NCBI GenBank assembly: GCA_037139855.1
Contig: JBAXFM010000074.1
Coordinates: forward strand, 1 to 19,561
Source of the DNA: CAIVAT01 sp037139855
GTDB lineage: Bacteria > Bacteroidota > Bacteroidia > Bacteroidales > FEN-979
Length of the DNA: 19,561 nt
Direction of reading: 5' to 3'
The notes beneath the pieces were generated by a model. It worked only from the letters and a program-made list of their open reading frames with translations. It was not told the origin of the DNA and searched no databases. The first letter of the stretch is position 1, and every line of letters starts with the position of its first letter. A program made the position numbers and the translations under genes. Below are positions 7,959-15,235 of the stretch, piece after piece.

Positions 7959-7992
7959 AGACCTTCCAGGTTTTCAAAACCTGGAAGGTCTT
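7958..7992. terminator. Perfect 17-bp inverted repeat between convergent genes
   Basis: AAGACCTTCCAGGTTTT and its exact complement flank a single C at 7975. The stem begins at the last base of the TAA stop of the barrel/SUMF1 gene (7956-7958) and ends inside the hicB stop (7991-7993, TAA on the minus strand). It could act as a two-way terminator, though no long U-tract follows on either strand. Palindromes of this general form recur in Bacteroidota genomes, so it may also be a mobile REP-like unit. Confidence 0.7.
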
Positions 7993-8323
7993 ATTCGGCC
8001 AAGGCCTGTTCCAGCGTGTTTTCTATAAATTTATTCAATGTAATGCCTTTCTCTATTGCTTTCTGATAAGCAAGTTTGTGCAGTAATGGGTTTACCCTCA
8101 CATTGAAACTGCCCTTGAATGGTTTGTTGGGGGCAATGCTCTTTTCTTTGCAAAATGCAATATAATCATCAACCGCCTCCTCAAATGCTCTTTTCAGCCC
8201 ATGGGCATTATCGGACTCAAAGGTAATCAGGTCATTGATATGCTCAATTTTGCCATAGAAAATTTCATCTTCCGCAGCAAAACTGACAGATCCGATGTAT
8301 TCTTTATATGTCAGTGTATTCAT
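7991..8323 (-). CDS. hicB: HicB-family antitoxin
   Basis: A 110-residue antitoxin. The N-terminal part (about 1-60) has the HicB partial RNase H-like fold pattern: YIGSVSFAAEDEIFYGKI, then ITFESDNAHGLKRAFEEAVDDYIAFC. The C-terminal part (about 70-108, SFNVRVNPLLHKLAYQKAI-GITLNKFIENTL) is a ribbon-helix-helix DNA-binding domain. It should bind the toxin and repress the shared promoter. It lies 53 bases downstream of hicA on the same strand, the usual toxin-first order of this family. Its stop codon falls in the palindrome shared with the convergent gene. The region is more AT-rich than its neighbours, which suggests acquisition by transfer. Confidence 0.86.
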   Translation of the reverse strand: MNTLTYKEYIGSVSFAAEDEIFYGKIEHINDLITFESDNAHGLKRAFEEAVDDYIAFCKEKSIAPNKPFKGSFNVRVNPLLHKLAYQKAIEKGITLNKFIENTLEQALAE

Positions 8324-8376
8324 TTGAAGGTTTTTATATTTATTGAATTGAATTAATTATCTCAAAATTTGATTAT

Positions 8377-8634
8377 TTACAGCATTTTATTTTTCTTTAA
8401 TTTTTCAATGATCATATTAAGGATATACTTTTTTAATTCATTTCCCGGATGGGGTTTGTGAAACATGATTTTATCACCTGAGTCCTGGTTGTAAAACATT
8501 ACCGCCGAACCTGATGTGCGTCCTCTGTTGGCAACATGGTATCCGAAACTATTTAACAACGCAACCATTTCATCATAAGAAAAGTTCACAGGTACCTGTA
8601 GAAGCTTTTCCTTCAGCTTTTCATGTTTACTCAT
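8377..8634 (-). CDS. hicA: HicA-family toxin (mRNA interferase)
   Basis: An 85-residue toxin with a double-stranded-RNA-binding-like fold expected to cleave mRNA. It shows the family outline: FSYDEMVALLNSFGYHVANRGRTSGSAVMFYN, then IMFHKPHPGNELKKYILNMIIEKL. The catalytic His of classical HicA (GSH motif) is not present; GSA stands there. The HKPHPGN motif is kept and matches a Bacteroidota subfamily that I recall with GGSRRRF in place of GSH. It is first in the operon, 17 bases after the last of several TAnnTTTG boxes. Its activity cannot be judged from sequence, and if the missing His is needed it may be a weak or inactive variant. Confidence 0.8.
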   Translation of the reverse strand: MSKHEKLKEKLLQVPVNFSYDEMVALLNSFGYHVANRGRTSGSAVMFYNQDSGDKIMFHKPHPGNELKKYILNMIIEKLKKNKML

Positions 8635-8668
8635 GAGTGGAATTTTAATGCAAATATAACAAATTTAT

Positions 8669-8699
8669 CAAAAATATGCAACTAATATATAGTTACAAA
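8669..8699 (-). promoter_or_regulatory. hicAB promoter, TTTG-N19-TATTTTTG
   Basis: On the minus strand, TTTG (8699-8696) is followed after exactly 19 bases by TATTTTTG (8676-8669), both fitting the Bacteroidota sigma consensus. The start would be near 8662, about 28 bases ahead of the hicA ATG. Three more exact TAnnTTTG boxes lie at 8703-8696, 8667-8660 and 8658-8651, so alternative starts are possible. Confidence 0.75.
8678..8696. promoter_or_regulatory. Candidate HicB operator inside the promoter spacer
   Basis: GCAACTA (8678-8684) and TAGTTAC (8690-8696) form an inverted repeat with one mismatch, around a 5-base ATATA centre. The palindrome occupies almost the whole -33/-7 spacer (8677-8695), where a ribbon-helix-helix HicB dimer would block polymerase. 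Assignment rests on position and symmetry. Confidence 0.55.
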
Positions 8700-8774
8700 T
8701 ATAAAATAAGAAAATGAGCCCGCTGCGGAAAGTCAATAACATCAATAAACTGCTATTCGTTATTTCCGTCAATT

Positions 8775-8914
8775 TACCCCACCCCCAACCCCTCCCCAAA
8801 GAAGGGAGGGGAGTGGTATGCTAATCTGCATAATACTATGATTAACTGATGAATGACATGTTAGCCCCATCCACCGCCTTCCCTTTTTGGGGAAGGGGGC
8901 AGGGGGGATGGGGT
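8775..8914. repeat. Inverted pair of GC-rich elements, each a G-quadruplex motif
   Basis: Copy 1 (about 8775-8816) and the reverse complement of copy 2 (about 8864-8914) share the order ACCCCA, CCCC runs, TCCCCAAA, AAGGGA, GG and GTGG. Copy 1 has C runs of 4, 5, 4 and 4 (8777-8797) with loops of 1, 2 and 1 bases, making a minus-strand G4. Copy 2 has G runs of 4, 5, 6 and 4 (8889-8913) with 2-base loops, making a plus-strand G4. The copies are about 47 bases apart. Similar GC-rich units are common in Bacteroidota intergenic DNA as far as I recall. Confidence 0.75.
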
Positions 8915-9022
8915 CCAATGGCAGGTGACATTTTTGCTCCATTCATTCGGCATTTGGTGTCGTAATCGACATTATCTGGCCCAGTTTGCTAACGATGGGT
9001 GTCAGCCATCTAAGATAAATTG

Positions 9023-9030
9023 TATCTTTA
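9023..9030 (+). promoter_or_regulatory. Weak -7-like box before the patatin gene
   Basis: TATCTTTA matches TAnnTTTG at all but the last fixed base. No TTTG is found at the expected spacing upstream. A start near 9037 would give a leader of about 26 bases, a usual length. Confidence 0.3.
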
Positions 9031-9062
9031 CCCATCTGTTTGACAGCTAAAATCTTCACGAT

Positions 9063-9974
9063 ATGAAATTGAACACTTCAACTTTCTTCCGGCTTTTATT
9101 CCTGCTCCTTTTATTTGCAGGATGCTCCCAAAAATTCATGGTGATTACCGATCCTGCTGTGATGCCTCCGGCCCGGAAACTGGCGCATCCCCCGCGGGTT
9201 GCCGTCGTGCTTGGTGGGGGAGCCTTCCGCGGCATCGCCCATGTAGGGGTTCTCAAGGTGTTCGAAGAGGAGAAAATCCCCATCGACCTGATCATCGGAA
9301 CCAGCGCCGGAAGCCTGATTGGGGCGTTGTATGCCGACAATCCCCATGTGGACAGCCTCTACCCGCTGATCAACTCCACCAAGTCAAAAGATATCTTCAA
9401 CTTCTCGCTCACGTATTCAAAACTGGGGTATGTTTCGGGGCTGAAGTTACAGGAATACGTTACAAAGCACACTTCGGTGAAAAACATCGAGGATACGAAG
9501 ATCCCTTTTGTGGCTATCTCTGCCGACCTGTTAAAGGGAGAGTCGGTGATACTCGCTTCCGGGCCGATCGCTCCGTCCGTCAACGCCTCCTGTGCCATCC
9601 CGGAGATTTTCGTTCCCGTGAAGATGTACGGTAAAATGCTGATTGATGGCGGGGTAATCAACAACGTGGCAGCCGATGTTGCCCGCGATTACGGCGCCAC
9701 CGTTGTAATTGCCGTAGATGTAATGAACGATTTCGATACGGTACTGGTGATCAAAGACAAAAAGGAAGTTTCCAAACGGGTGGCCCGCATGACCATGCAC
9801 CTGCTGGGCCATGAACGGATGAGTAAAGCCGATATCGTGGTGATTCCCGATATGAAAGGAATGCCTTACCTGAGCGATAAATACAACCAGCCGATGTACG
9901 ATGCCGGTACCAAAGCTGCAAGGGAGATGATGCCGAAAATAAAGGAATTGCTAAGACAGAAAGGGATCAGGTAG
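9063..9974 (+). CDS. Patatin-like phospholipase lipoprotein
   Basis: A 303-residue lipid acyl hydrolase. The N-terminus is a lipoprotein signal (hydrophobic run then LFAGC, lipidated C21). The patatin catalytic set is complete: oxyanion loop GGGAFRG at 51-57, nucleophile elbow GTSAG at 79-83 with S81, and DGG at 195-197 with D195 completing the Ser-Asp dyad. It would be anchored in the outer or inner membrane facing the periplasm and remove acyl chains from phospholipids. It lacks the POTRA and beta-barrel regions of the PlpD type, so it is a stand-alone hydrolase. ATG at 9063 directly precedes the signal. The gene converges on the CAP-SPOR gene with a single base between the two stop codons, leaving no room for a terminator. 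Confidence 0.92.
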   Translation: MKLNTSTFFRLLFLLLLFAGCSQKFMVITDPAVMPPARKLAHPPRVAVVLGGGAFRGIAHVGVLKVFEEEKIPIDLIIGTSAGSLIGALYADNPHVDSLYPLINSTKSKDIFNFSLTYSKLGYVSGLKLQEYVTKHTSVKNIEDTKIPFVAISADLLKGESVILASGPIAPSVNASCAIPEIFVPVKMYGKMLIDGGVINNVAADVARDYGATVVIAVDVMNDFDTVLVIKDKKEVSKRVARMTMHLLGHERMSKADIVVIPDMKGMPYLSDKYNQPMYDAGTKAAREMMPKIKELLRQKGIR

Positions 9975-9975
9975 A

Positions 9976-11025
9976 TCACCTCTTCAACAGCCATGCATCC
10001 TTATACGTCTTCTTAACCTCTTTCAGTTTCGTAGTTACAACTGCCTTATCAGGTGATTCAAAAACCGAAACCCTGATTTTATTGTCGGCGTCAAGCACCC
10101 TGGCAGCAGGGTATTCACCGGTTTTAAGGGTTATGACTAGTTTGTTGGCAGCATCCAGGGGGAGACTGGTTTTTACAATAATATAATAAATTCCGGCGAT
10201 CGAATCTTTTGGTTGCGGAATAACCGGTGGATTTTCAGCAGGAACGAAGGCGGTCGAGTCCCCTTGCTTCAAAGCAAGACTGTCAGTTTTACCTGCAATG
10301 ACCTTTTTCCCTTTGACCTTTGCCGGTTGTCCAGTAGGAGGAACAACAGGTTTAATTGCCGGTTTTACTGACTGTTTTACAGTATCTTGAACAATCTTAG
10401 CAGGTTTATTACCACAAACCCATGTTTCACCCTCCGGGTCTGCAACCTCTCCAAACCAGGCACAGGCATAGTTTTCATACACGGCGATCCCGATGGCATT
10501 CCATGATTTCCCCAGCCATTTCCCAGTGTTGAGCAAAAAGCTGTTGAAATAATCTTCTGTTTTCCAAACCATGATGATGGTATCCGTTACAAGGGGATTG
10601 TTTTCCCAGTAAACAATCTCATATGCCTTGGATGGATATTTGGTCAGTTCGCGGGGTTTATCCCAAACAGACAGCTTCTTGCCTTCATCTTTCGGATAAC
10701 AGAATGGAGTCCAGGTACCTTTGTTCGACCAGGAATGAAAATTACAGGTTCCCTGGTCAGGATGATTGAGAAACAGATCTTTGGCATGCAAGGCGGCTAC
10801 ATGCGACAACGATTTGGAAAGGGGGATAGGAGGGAGGTGGTATTGTTTACGATATTCATTGATTCTCAGGTACAACTCCATTTCATTGGAATGTATGCAA
10901 AAACTGACAGGCACCGGCGGGCCTTGTTTTACGACCGTCTGTGAAGATGCAATCTGGCATGCAAATGATGTTATCATCAACAGAAAGGCTGATGCCAAAA
11001 AGTTTGTGATTTTTTTTCTGATCAT
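9976..11025 (-). CDS. Exported CAP-domain protein with C-terminal SPOR domain
   Basis: A 349-residue exported protein. The N-terminal signal ends near ACQIASSQ. Residues about 48-205 form a CAP (SCP/PR-1) domain: ELYLRINEYRKQYHLPPIPL, LSHVAALHAKDL, NFHSWSN, and WNAIGIAVYENYACAWFGE near the end. A Pro/Lys/Thr-rich linker follows (about 208-272). The C-terminal 75 residues match a SPOR domain (IYYIIVKTSLPLDAA to TYKDAWLLKR), which binds peptidoglycan lacking stem peptides, often at division sites. Bacterial CAP proteins have unsettled roles; some act on cell wall or bind ligands. The start overlaps the GH172 gene stop by 4 bases, so it is the last gene of that operon. Domain calls are good, the biochemical role is open. 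Confidence 0.82.
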   Translation of the reverse strand: MIRKKITNFLASAFLLMITSFACQIASSQTVVKQGPPVPVSFCIHSNEMELYLRINEYRKQYHLPPIPLSKSLSHVAALHAKDLFLNHPDQGTCNFHSWSNKGTWTPFCYPKDEGKKLSVWDKPRELTKYPSKAYEIVYWENNPLVTDTIIMVWKTEDYFNSFLLNTGKWLGKSWNAIGIAVYENYACAWFGEVADPEGETWVCGNKPAKIVQDTVKQSVKPAIKPVVPPTGQPAKVKGKKVIAGKTDSLALKQGDSTAFVPAENPPVIPQPKDSIAGIYYIIVKTSLPLDAANKLVITLKTGEYPAARVLDADNKIRVSVFESPDKAVVTTKLKEVKKTYKDAWLLKR

Positions 11026-13019
11026 TTTATAGTATCGGATGGTGATTTCTTATTGGCGCTCACCATCAGGCTGCTGCCGGTATCAAGCAATCTCGCATAG
11101 AAAGCAAACGCGCCATAATTATTCTCAATTTTCAACAAAAGTTCGTTCCAGCCGGGTTTCAGATACAATCCAACTTCGGCCTGGTCAGGTTCGGCGATCC
11201 GCTCGCCGAGGTACCGGTATAACTCTTTCCCATTGAGAAACACTTTACACCCATCATCGGTTCCGATAAACAGCGTTGTTTTCCGGTTATCGGGAGAATA
11301 GATGTAGGTAACTGCATAAGCCACAACCAATTCATTGGGACTAACCTTGTCAACCAGCGAAAAACATCCGTTTGCCGGGGTTTGATAGAATTTCCAATGC
11401 ATCGGTTTCCCGGCTGCTCCAACATAATCCTTTTGAAGGTCAATCATTTTTTCAGGAAGGTACACCGAATCGAGTCCACGCCTGATAGAGCCAATTTTAC
11501 GTGGATTCTGGTATGGCCCGAGGATATTCCATTCAGGGATGTACACCCGCTTCGGTTCCATGCTGATTCCATCCAGTCCAATTAAAAAGTCCTTTGATAA
11601 TGAATTTTTTCCGGTAACGACAAAACGAAAATCCACAGAACCTGTCAAGGTTTTCAACCCTGAAAAAGTCACTTTCCCATTTGGCAGGATGTAGGGTGAA
11701 TATCCGTTGATCGTTCCTGCTTTAATATTATTTACATAAATGTCAGCATTTCCATAATCCGGGCCTTTGGAATAATAGAGGTTCATGTCATAAACGGATT
11801 CTCTTAACCCATTGATCTCTAATCCAAAAGAGGATTTGTCATGGGCTTCAATTAAAATCTGCTTGTTTTCACCCCATTCAGGTCCCTCGTCCGACATATC
11901 CATCACCACGGATTTTAACCCTTCGAGCCTGAATTTCAATTTCTCTGCTTCATACATCCGCACAGGCTTGACGATTCGCAATGGGATTCGCTGGCCGGCT
12001 ATCGGAAAATGAGGAAATGGTTTATGTTCTTCCATCTGATACCAATAAGCCGTGGAACTGTAGTCGGCAATATCCTGGTTTCCATGACCATGTTCAATGG
12101 TCACTTTTATGTTTTTCCTGAAAGGGATTGGGTCCATGATATAAAACCGGTAAGCAGCAATTTGCCCAAGGGTATCATTTTTGTAAATTAACCCGCTGTA
12201 AGGGCCGGCAAATTCTCCTTTGTTAAAATACCATCCGGCCGAAAAATAATCCTCTGTTCCGGTGCCATGGATCGATGGCTTCTTCTCCCCGTCGACATAA
12301 ATCATCTCATCGCCTTCCAGAAAACTCAGACCGCCATCGTATGATTGTACGTTGAGGTTTACGCCGACAAGATGTCCCTTCCCTTCTGCGTTTAGAATGA
12401 CAAAATTCGAATCGTAATTGGTTCTGATACTTCTGCTCCATTGAGCATGAAAATAGGCGACATCCGACTCCAATGCGCCTTCAAATTTCTGGTAATCAAC
12501 CTGGTAAAAAAAACCAAAGACCTCCTGCCTGGTTTCATTGGCAATCTCAATCCGGGCAGCACGTTCAAATGGCATCGGAAAATAGCACACATACCCTCCG
12601 CTGGTCATACCGAGGTACTGCGAAACATACTGCCTGTATTTGAATCCGCATCCGAAGAAATCACCGATCGGAGCCTCCACCGATGGTTTCGTCTCATTAT
12701 CCCAGTAAATCCTGATCACGATGCGACGAAGAAAATAGGGATCGCGAGAATCAATGGCAAACCACATCCGAACGACCATTCCGGGTCCTTCAACGTCTAA
12801 AATAGTCGCTTTTTTACCAGGAGCAATGCTGATCCGGTCGTGATTGCCACCAGATGAATCAGCGCTTGAAACCTGGATCAGCTTGCAGTTTTTCAGGTAG
12901 GGCAGGGCTGCTGGCGACAACAGCTGCTGTATATCTGTGCGGTAGCCTGTATTGCACGATGATAAACTCAGCAGCAGCAGCAAACCGGGAATGACAGCAA
13001 AGGAAAAAAACTTTTTCAT
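11022..13019 (-). CDS. GH172 (DUF2961) family glycoside hydrolase lipoprotein
   Basis: A 665-residue lipoprotein; the signal ends LSLSSC with lipidated C22. An in-frame ATG at 13097 would place a long polar stretch before this signal, so 13019 is preferred. The first 340 residues are DUF2961, now GH172, whose characterised members act on furanosides (difructose dianhydride, D-arabinofuranosyl links). GTGTEDYF at 252-259 (E256) is the family hallmark, and E235 in LSFLEGDE lies 21 residues before it; the two are likely the catalytic pair. A central beta region (about 350-495) and a C-terminal beta-sandwich (about 495-645, with LFIGTDDGCKVFLNGKEL and LKPGWNELLLKI) follow and may bind sugar. The gene begins 29 bases after the GH63-like gene and overlaps the CAP-SPOR gene by 4 bases. 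The glycan target is inferred. Confidence 0.86.
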   Translation of the reverse strand: MKKFFSFAVIPGLLLLLSLSSCNTGYRTDIQQLLSPAALPYLKNCKLIQVSSADSSGGNHDRISIAPGKKATILDVEGPGMVVRMWFAIDSRDPYFLRRIVIRIYWDNETKPSVEAPIGDFFGCGFKYRQYVSQYLGMTSGGYVCYFPMPFERAARIEIANETRQEVFGFFYQVDYQKFEGALESDVAYFHAQWSRSIRTNYDSNFVILNAEGKGHLVGVNLNVQSYDGGLSFLEGDEMIYVDGEKKPSIHGTGTEDYFSAGWYFNKGEFAGPYSGLIYKNDTLGQIAAYRFYIMDPIPFRKNIKVTIEHGHGNQDIADYSSTAYWYQMEEHKPFPHFPIAGQRIPLRIVKPVRMYEAEKLKFRLEGLKSVVMDMSDEGPEWGENKQILIEAHDKSSFGLEINGLRESVYDMNLYYSKGPDYGNADIYVNNIKAGTINGYSPYILPNGKVTFSGLKTLTGSVDFRFVVTGKNSLSKDFLIGLDGISMEPKRVYIPEWNILGPYQNPRKIGSIRRGLDSVYLPEKMIDLQKDYVGAAGKPMHWKFYQTPANGCFSLVDKVSPNELVVAYAVTYIYSPDNRKTTLFIGTDDGCKVFLNGKELYRYLGERIAEPDQAEVGLYLKPGWNELLLKIENNYGAFAFYARLLDTGSSLMVSANKKSPSDTIK

Positions 13020-13048
13020 ACAACCTTTTTTCAACCCGCAAAGGTAGT

Positions 13049-15208
13049 CTATTTCTGATTTTCCTGCACCAGCAATTTCGCAATGATGGCATCCCATATA
13101 TAGTTAGGCGGGCAATTGAGCGCCTCATTGTCGGGGCTGTATGACTCCCAGTAATTGTGGTTCTTGGAAAGCTGTAATGTGACGGAACTGACCATTTTTC
13201 CAGCAAGTTGGCTGGCAATTTCATTGTAGCCATAACGTTTAAGTCCATCGTACACCATGTAATCCCACAGCATCCAAACGGGTCCGTTCCATTTACAACA
13301 ATAATCAACATAGGGGCTGTACCATGGGTCCTGAGCCGAAAGTGTGGGAACGCCGTATTTACGCCAGAATTTGGTCGTGTCGGTGAGTGTTGCGATCAAC
13401 CGTGCTGCACGGTCTTTGGGTGCAGTTTCTGCCCAAAGTGCCAGGAAACCAATGATTTCCTGCCGTTTCAGGTCGCGGGTCATGAACTGGAAGGAATGAT
13501 CTTTTTTGTTAACCGAATAATAAAATCCGGTGGTTTCATCCCACATACGTTCATTCACAAGTTTGGAGGTCGTTTCAGCCAGGTCAAGCCATTTTTTTGA
13601 TTCAGCCGTTTTACCCAGGATTTCAGCCATCTTTGCCAGACTGCGTTCCTCTTTGATCACCATCAGGGTAAGGTCAAGACACTCCAGTTCATCGGAAATA
13701 TCCTCCTTGTCTACATCCAGATAACGCTCGGCAGAAACCTGGAAAACAGCATTATACCAATCACGCACATTTTCGATGATGCCATAAGGCCCCCATTCAA
13801 AGGTGCCATCGTGATCGGTATCACGGTTTTGAATGAGCCATTCTACATACCGTGCCCCCGAAGCATAGGCATCGGTGAGGAACTGCTTGTCCTTGCCCAC
13901 CTGATAAACCTCCAGGTTGATCCAGCTGAAAAACGGAGCTGAGGTTGTCGACATGTTTTTATGCGGGTAATCCTGTAATCCGCGCGGGCCGTGACGGTAT
14001 GCAATGAGCCCGTCGTCGCGTTGCTGCTCCATGTAAACCCGCTGGGAACCCTCAGCCGATTTTGGATCCATGTAAGCATAAGCCAGCATGCTGAGCGATT
14101 CGTGCAACACCTGGTGGCCGTGTCCCCAACCCCACAAAGGGTTTCGCGAAAAGACGTAGAAATTGTATTTCGTCTTTCCCGATGCAGGATACATGCATCC
14201 GCGGGCGAGATTGAATGCGCTCAGATAGGCGAGCTTATCCGACTGACTTTTAAACGCAATTCTTGGTACTTTTGCATAAAGGATAAGGTTGTCCTCATAA
14301 TAGGTTTTAAGCATGAAATTCTTAACAGAATCAACCTTGCTGATCAGCCTTGCCGGGTCTTCCTTCTGGTCCTGAAACCCGCGAAGATACCTGAAATTAA
14401 CCGATGCACCCGGATTCAACCGCTTCTTCAGATGAAGGGCGATAAAATCAACTAAACCAGCCGATTTCATATTTAAAGAGTCTGTCCGTTTGTCGGAATA
14501 AAAATCAGTTTTGATCACATTGTAAAAGTCGTTCATGTCGCCTGAATAACCACCATGCGAGGCGGTGACGTTGTTGCTGGTAAAATAATCCCGCACCCTG
14601 GTCGGATATCCGTATTCCACCTTGAGGCTGCTGATCAGCCGGTAGGGACTTTCATTGCGTTGGGTCACATACCCATCCGATGATTTGTCATAACTGACCA
14701 TCTCCAGCGAATCGTTCCCCATTTCAAGAACAGGATAAACGGCCACTTCATGGGGGATTTTATCTATATTTTTAATCTCCATGTCTACCAGGGCAATGGT
14801 TGAACTATAAACAAAGAAGGTTTCCTTAACACGGATCCCCCTGAATGGCTCATACTCCATCACAGCCATATCCGGGAATGAGAACTTCACGACCGGCTTT
14901 ACCAGAAATTCACCGATTCTGGGAACAACCACCTCATCTACCTTCCAGATGCAGAACATGGTGCCGGCATGATCAGACGAATAACTTACCGGACGGCAGT
15001 CGGAATAGTAGTCCATTTTATACGCCTTATCCCCATAAAGTTGCGAACGTGCCATGGCAGAAGCATAGGTGGTATAAAGCGGATCATTGGCCTTTGCGCT
15101 GATGCGCACATAATCCTCAATAGGTTTGAATTGCTGGGCCAGTAACGATAAGCCATACAGGAAAAAACTCAGAAATAAAACTTTGCTTTTCATGGGGGTT
15201 GAATTCAT
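13049..15208 (-). CDS. Exported GH63/MGH1-like (alpha/alpha)6 glycosidase
   Basis: A 719-residue exported protein with a signal peptide (MKSKVLFLSFFLYGLSLLAQ). The N-terminal 300 residues look like a beta-sandwich. The rest is an (alpha/alpha)6 barrel of the GH63/GH37 type: WGWGHGHQVLHESLSMLAYAY at 359-379, DHDGTFEWGPYG at 465-476, WNGPVWMLWDYMVYDGLKRYGY at 640-661 and NYWESYSPDN at 685-694 with E688 as probable base. Members remove alpha-linked glucose or mannose. I cannot fix the substrate. ATG at 15208 has an AT-rich leader and is preferred over ATG at 15193, which sits behind a C run. It lies 27 bases after the regulator stop and 29 before the GH172 gene, so it is probably in one transcript with both. 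Confidence 0.82.
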   Translation of the reverse strand: MNSTPMKSKVLFLSFFLYGLSLLAQQFKPIEDYVRISAKANDPLYTTYASAMARSQLYGDKAYKMDYYSDCRPVSYSSDHAGTMFCIWKVDEVVVPRIGEFLVKPVVKFSFPDMAVMEYEPFRGIRVKETFFVYSSTIALVDMEIKNIDKIPHEVAVYPVLEMGNDSLEMVSYDKSSDGYVTQRNESPYRLISSLKVEYGYPTRVRDYFTSNNVTASHGGYSGDMNDFYNVIKTDFYSDKRTDSLNMKSAGLVDFIALHLKKRLNPGASVNFRYLRGFQDQKEDPARLISKVDSVKNFMLKTYYEDNLILYAKVPRIAFKSQSDKLAYLSAFNLARGCMYPASGKTKYNFYVFSRNPLWGWGHGHQVLHESLSMLAYAYMDPKSAEGSQRVYMEQQRDDGLIAYRHGPRGLQDYPHKNMSTTSAPFFSWINLEVYQVGKDKQFLTDAYASGARYVEWLIQNRDTDHDGTFEWGPYGIIENVRDWYNAVFQVSAERYLDVDKEDISDELECLDLTLMVIKEERSLAKMAEILGKTAESKKWLDLAETTSKLVNERMWDETTGFYYSVNKKDHSFQFMTRDLKRQEIIGFLALWAETAPKDRAARLIATLTDTTKFWRKYGVPTLSAQDPWYSPYVDYCCKWNGPVWMLWDYMVYDGLKRYGYNEIASQLAGKMVSSVTLQLSKNHNYWESYSPDNEALNCPPNYIWDAIIAKLLVQENQK

Positions 15209-15235
15209 AAATAAATCAGGGGGAGGAATTTTGTG

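Larger units (their letters stand above)
8635..9062. other. Gene-free region of 428 bp between hicAB and the patatin gene
   Basis: The left 70 bases are AT-rich and hold the hicAB promoter. The middle (8775-8914) holds a pair of inverted GC-rich elements. The right part (8915-9062) shows no coding frame that I can support and only a weak -7-like box before the patatin start. I see no RNA gene here. Confidence 0.7.

Noticed and set aside
8324..8376. Internal promoter for hicB, as known in some hicAB loci
   Set aside because: The 53-base gap has a TTTTG but no convincing TAnnTTTG box at the right spacing.
13020..13097. N-terminal extension of the GH172 protein
   Set aside because: It overlaps the end of the GH63-like gene and would bury the lipoprotein signal.
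9976..15208. Canonical polysaccharide utilisation locus
   Set aside because: No SusC or SusD homologue is present in the window; only glycosidases and a hybrid regulator are seen.
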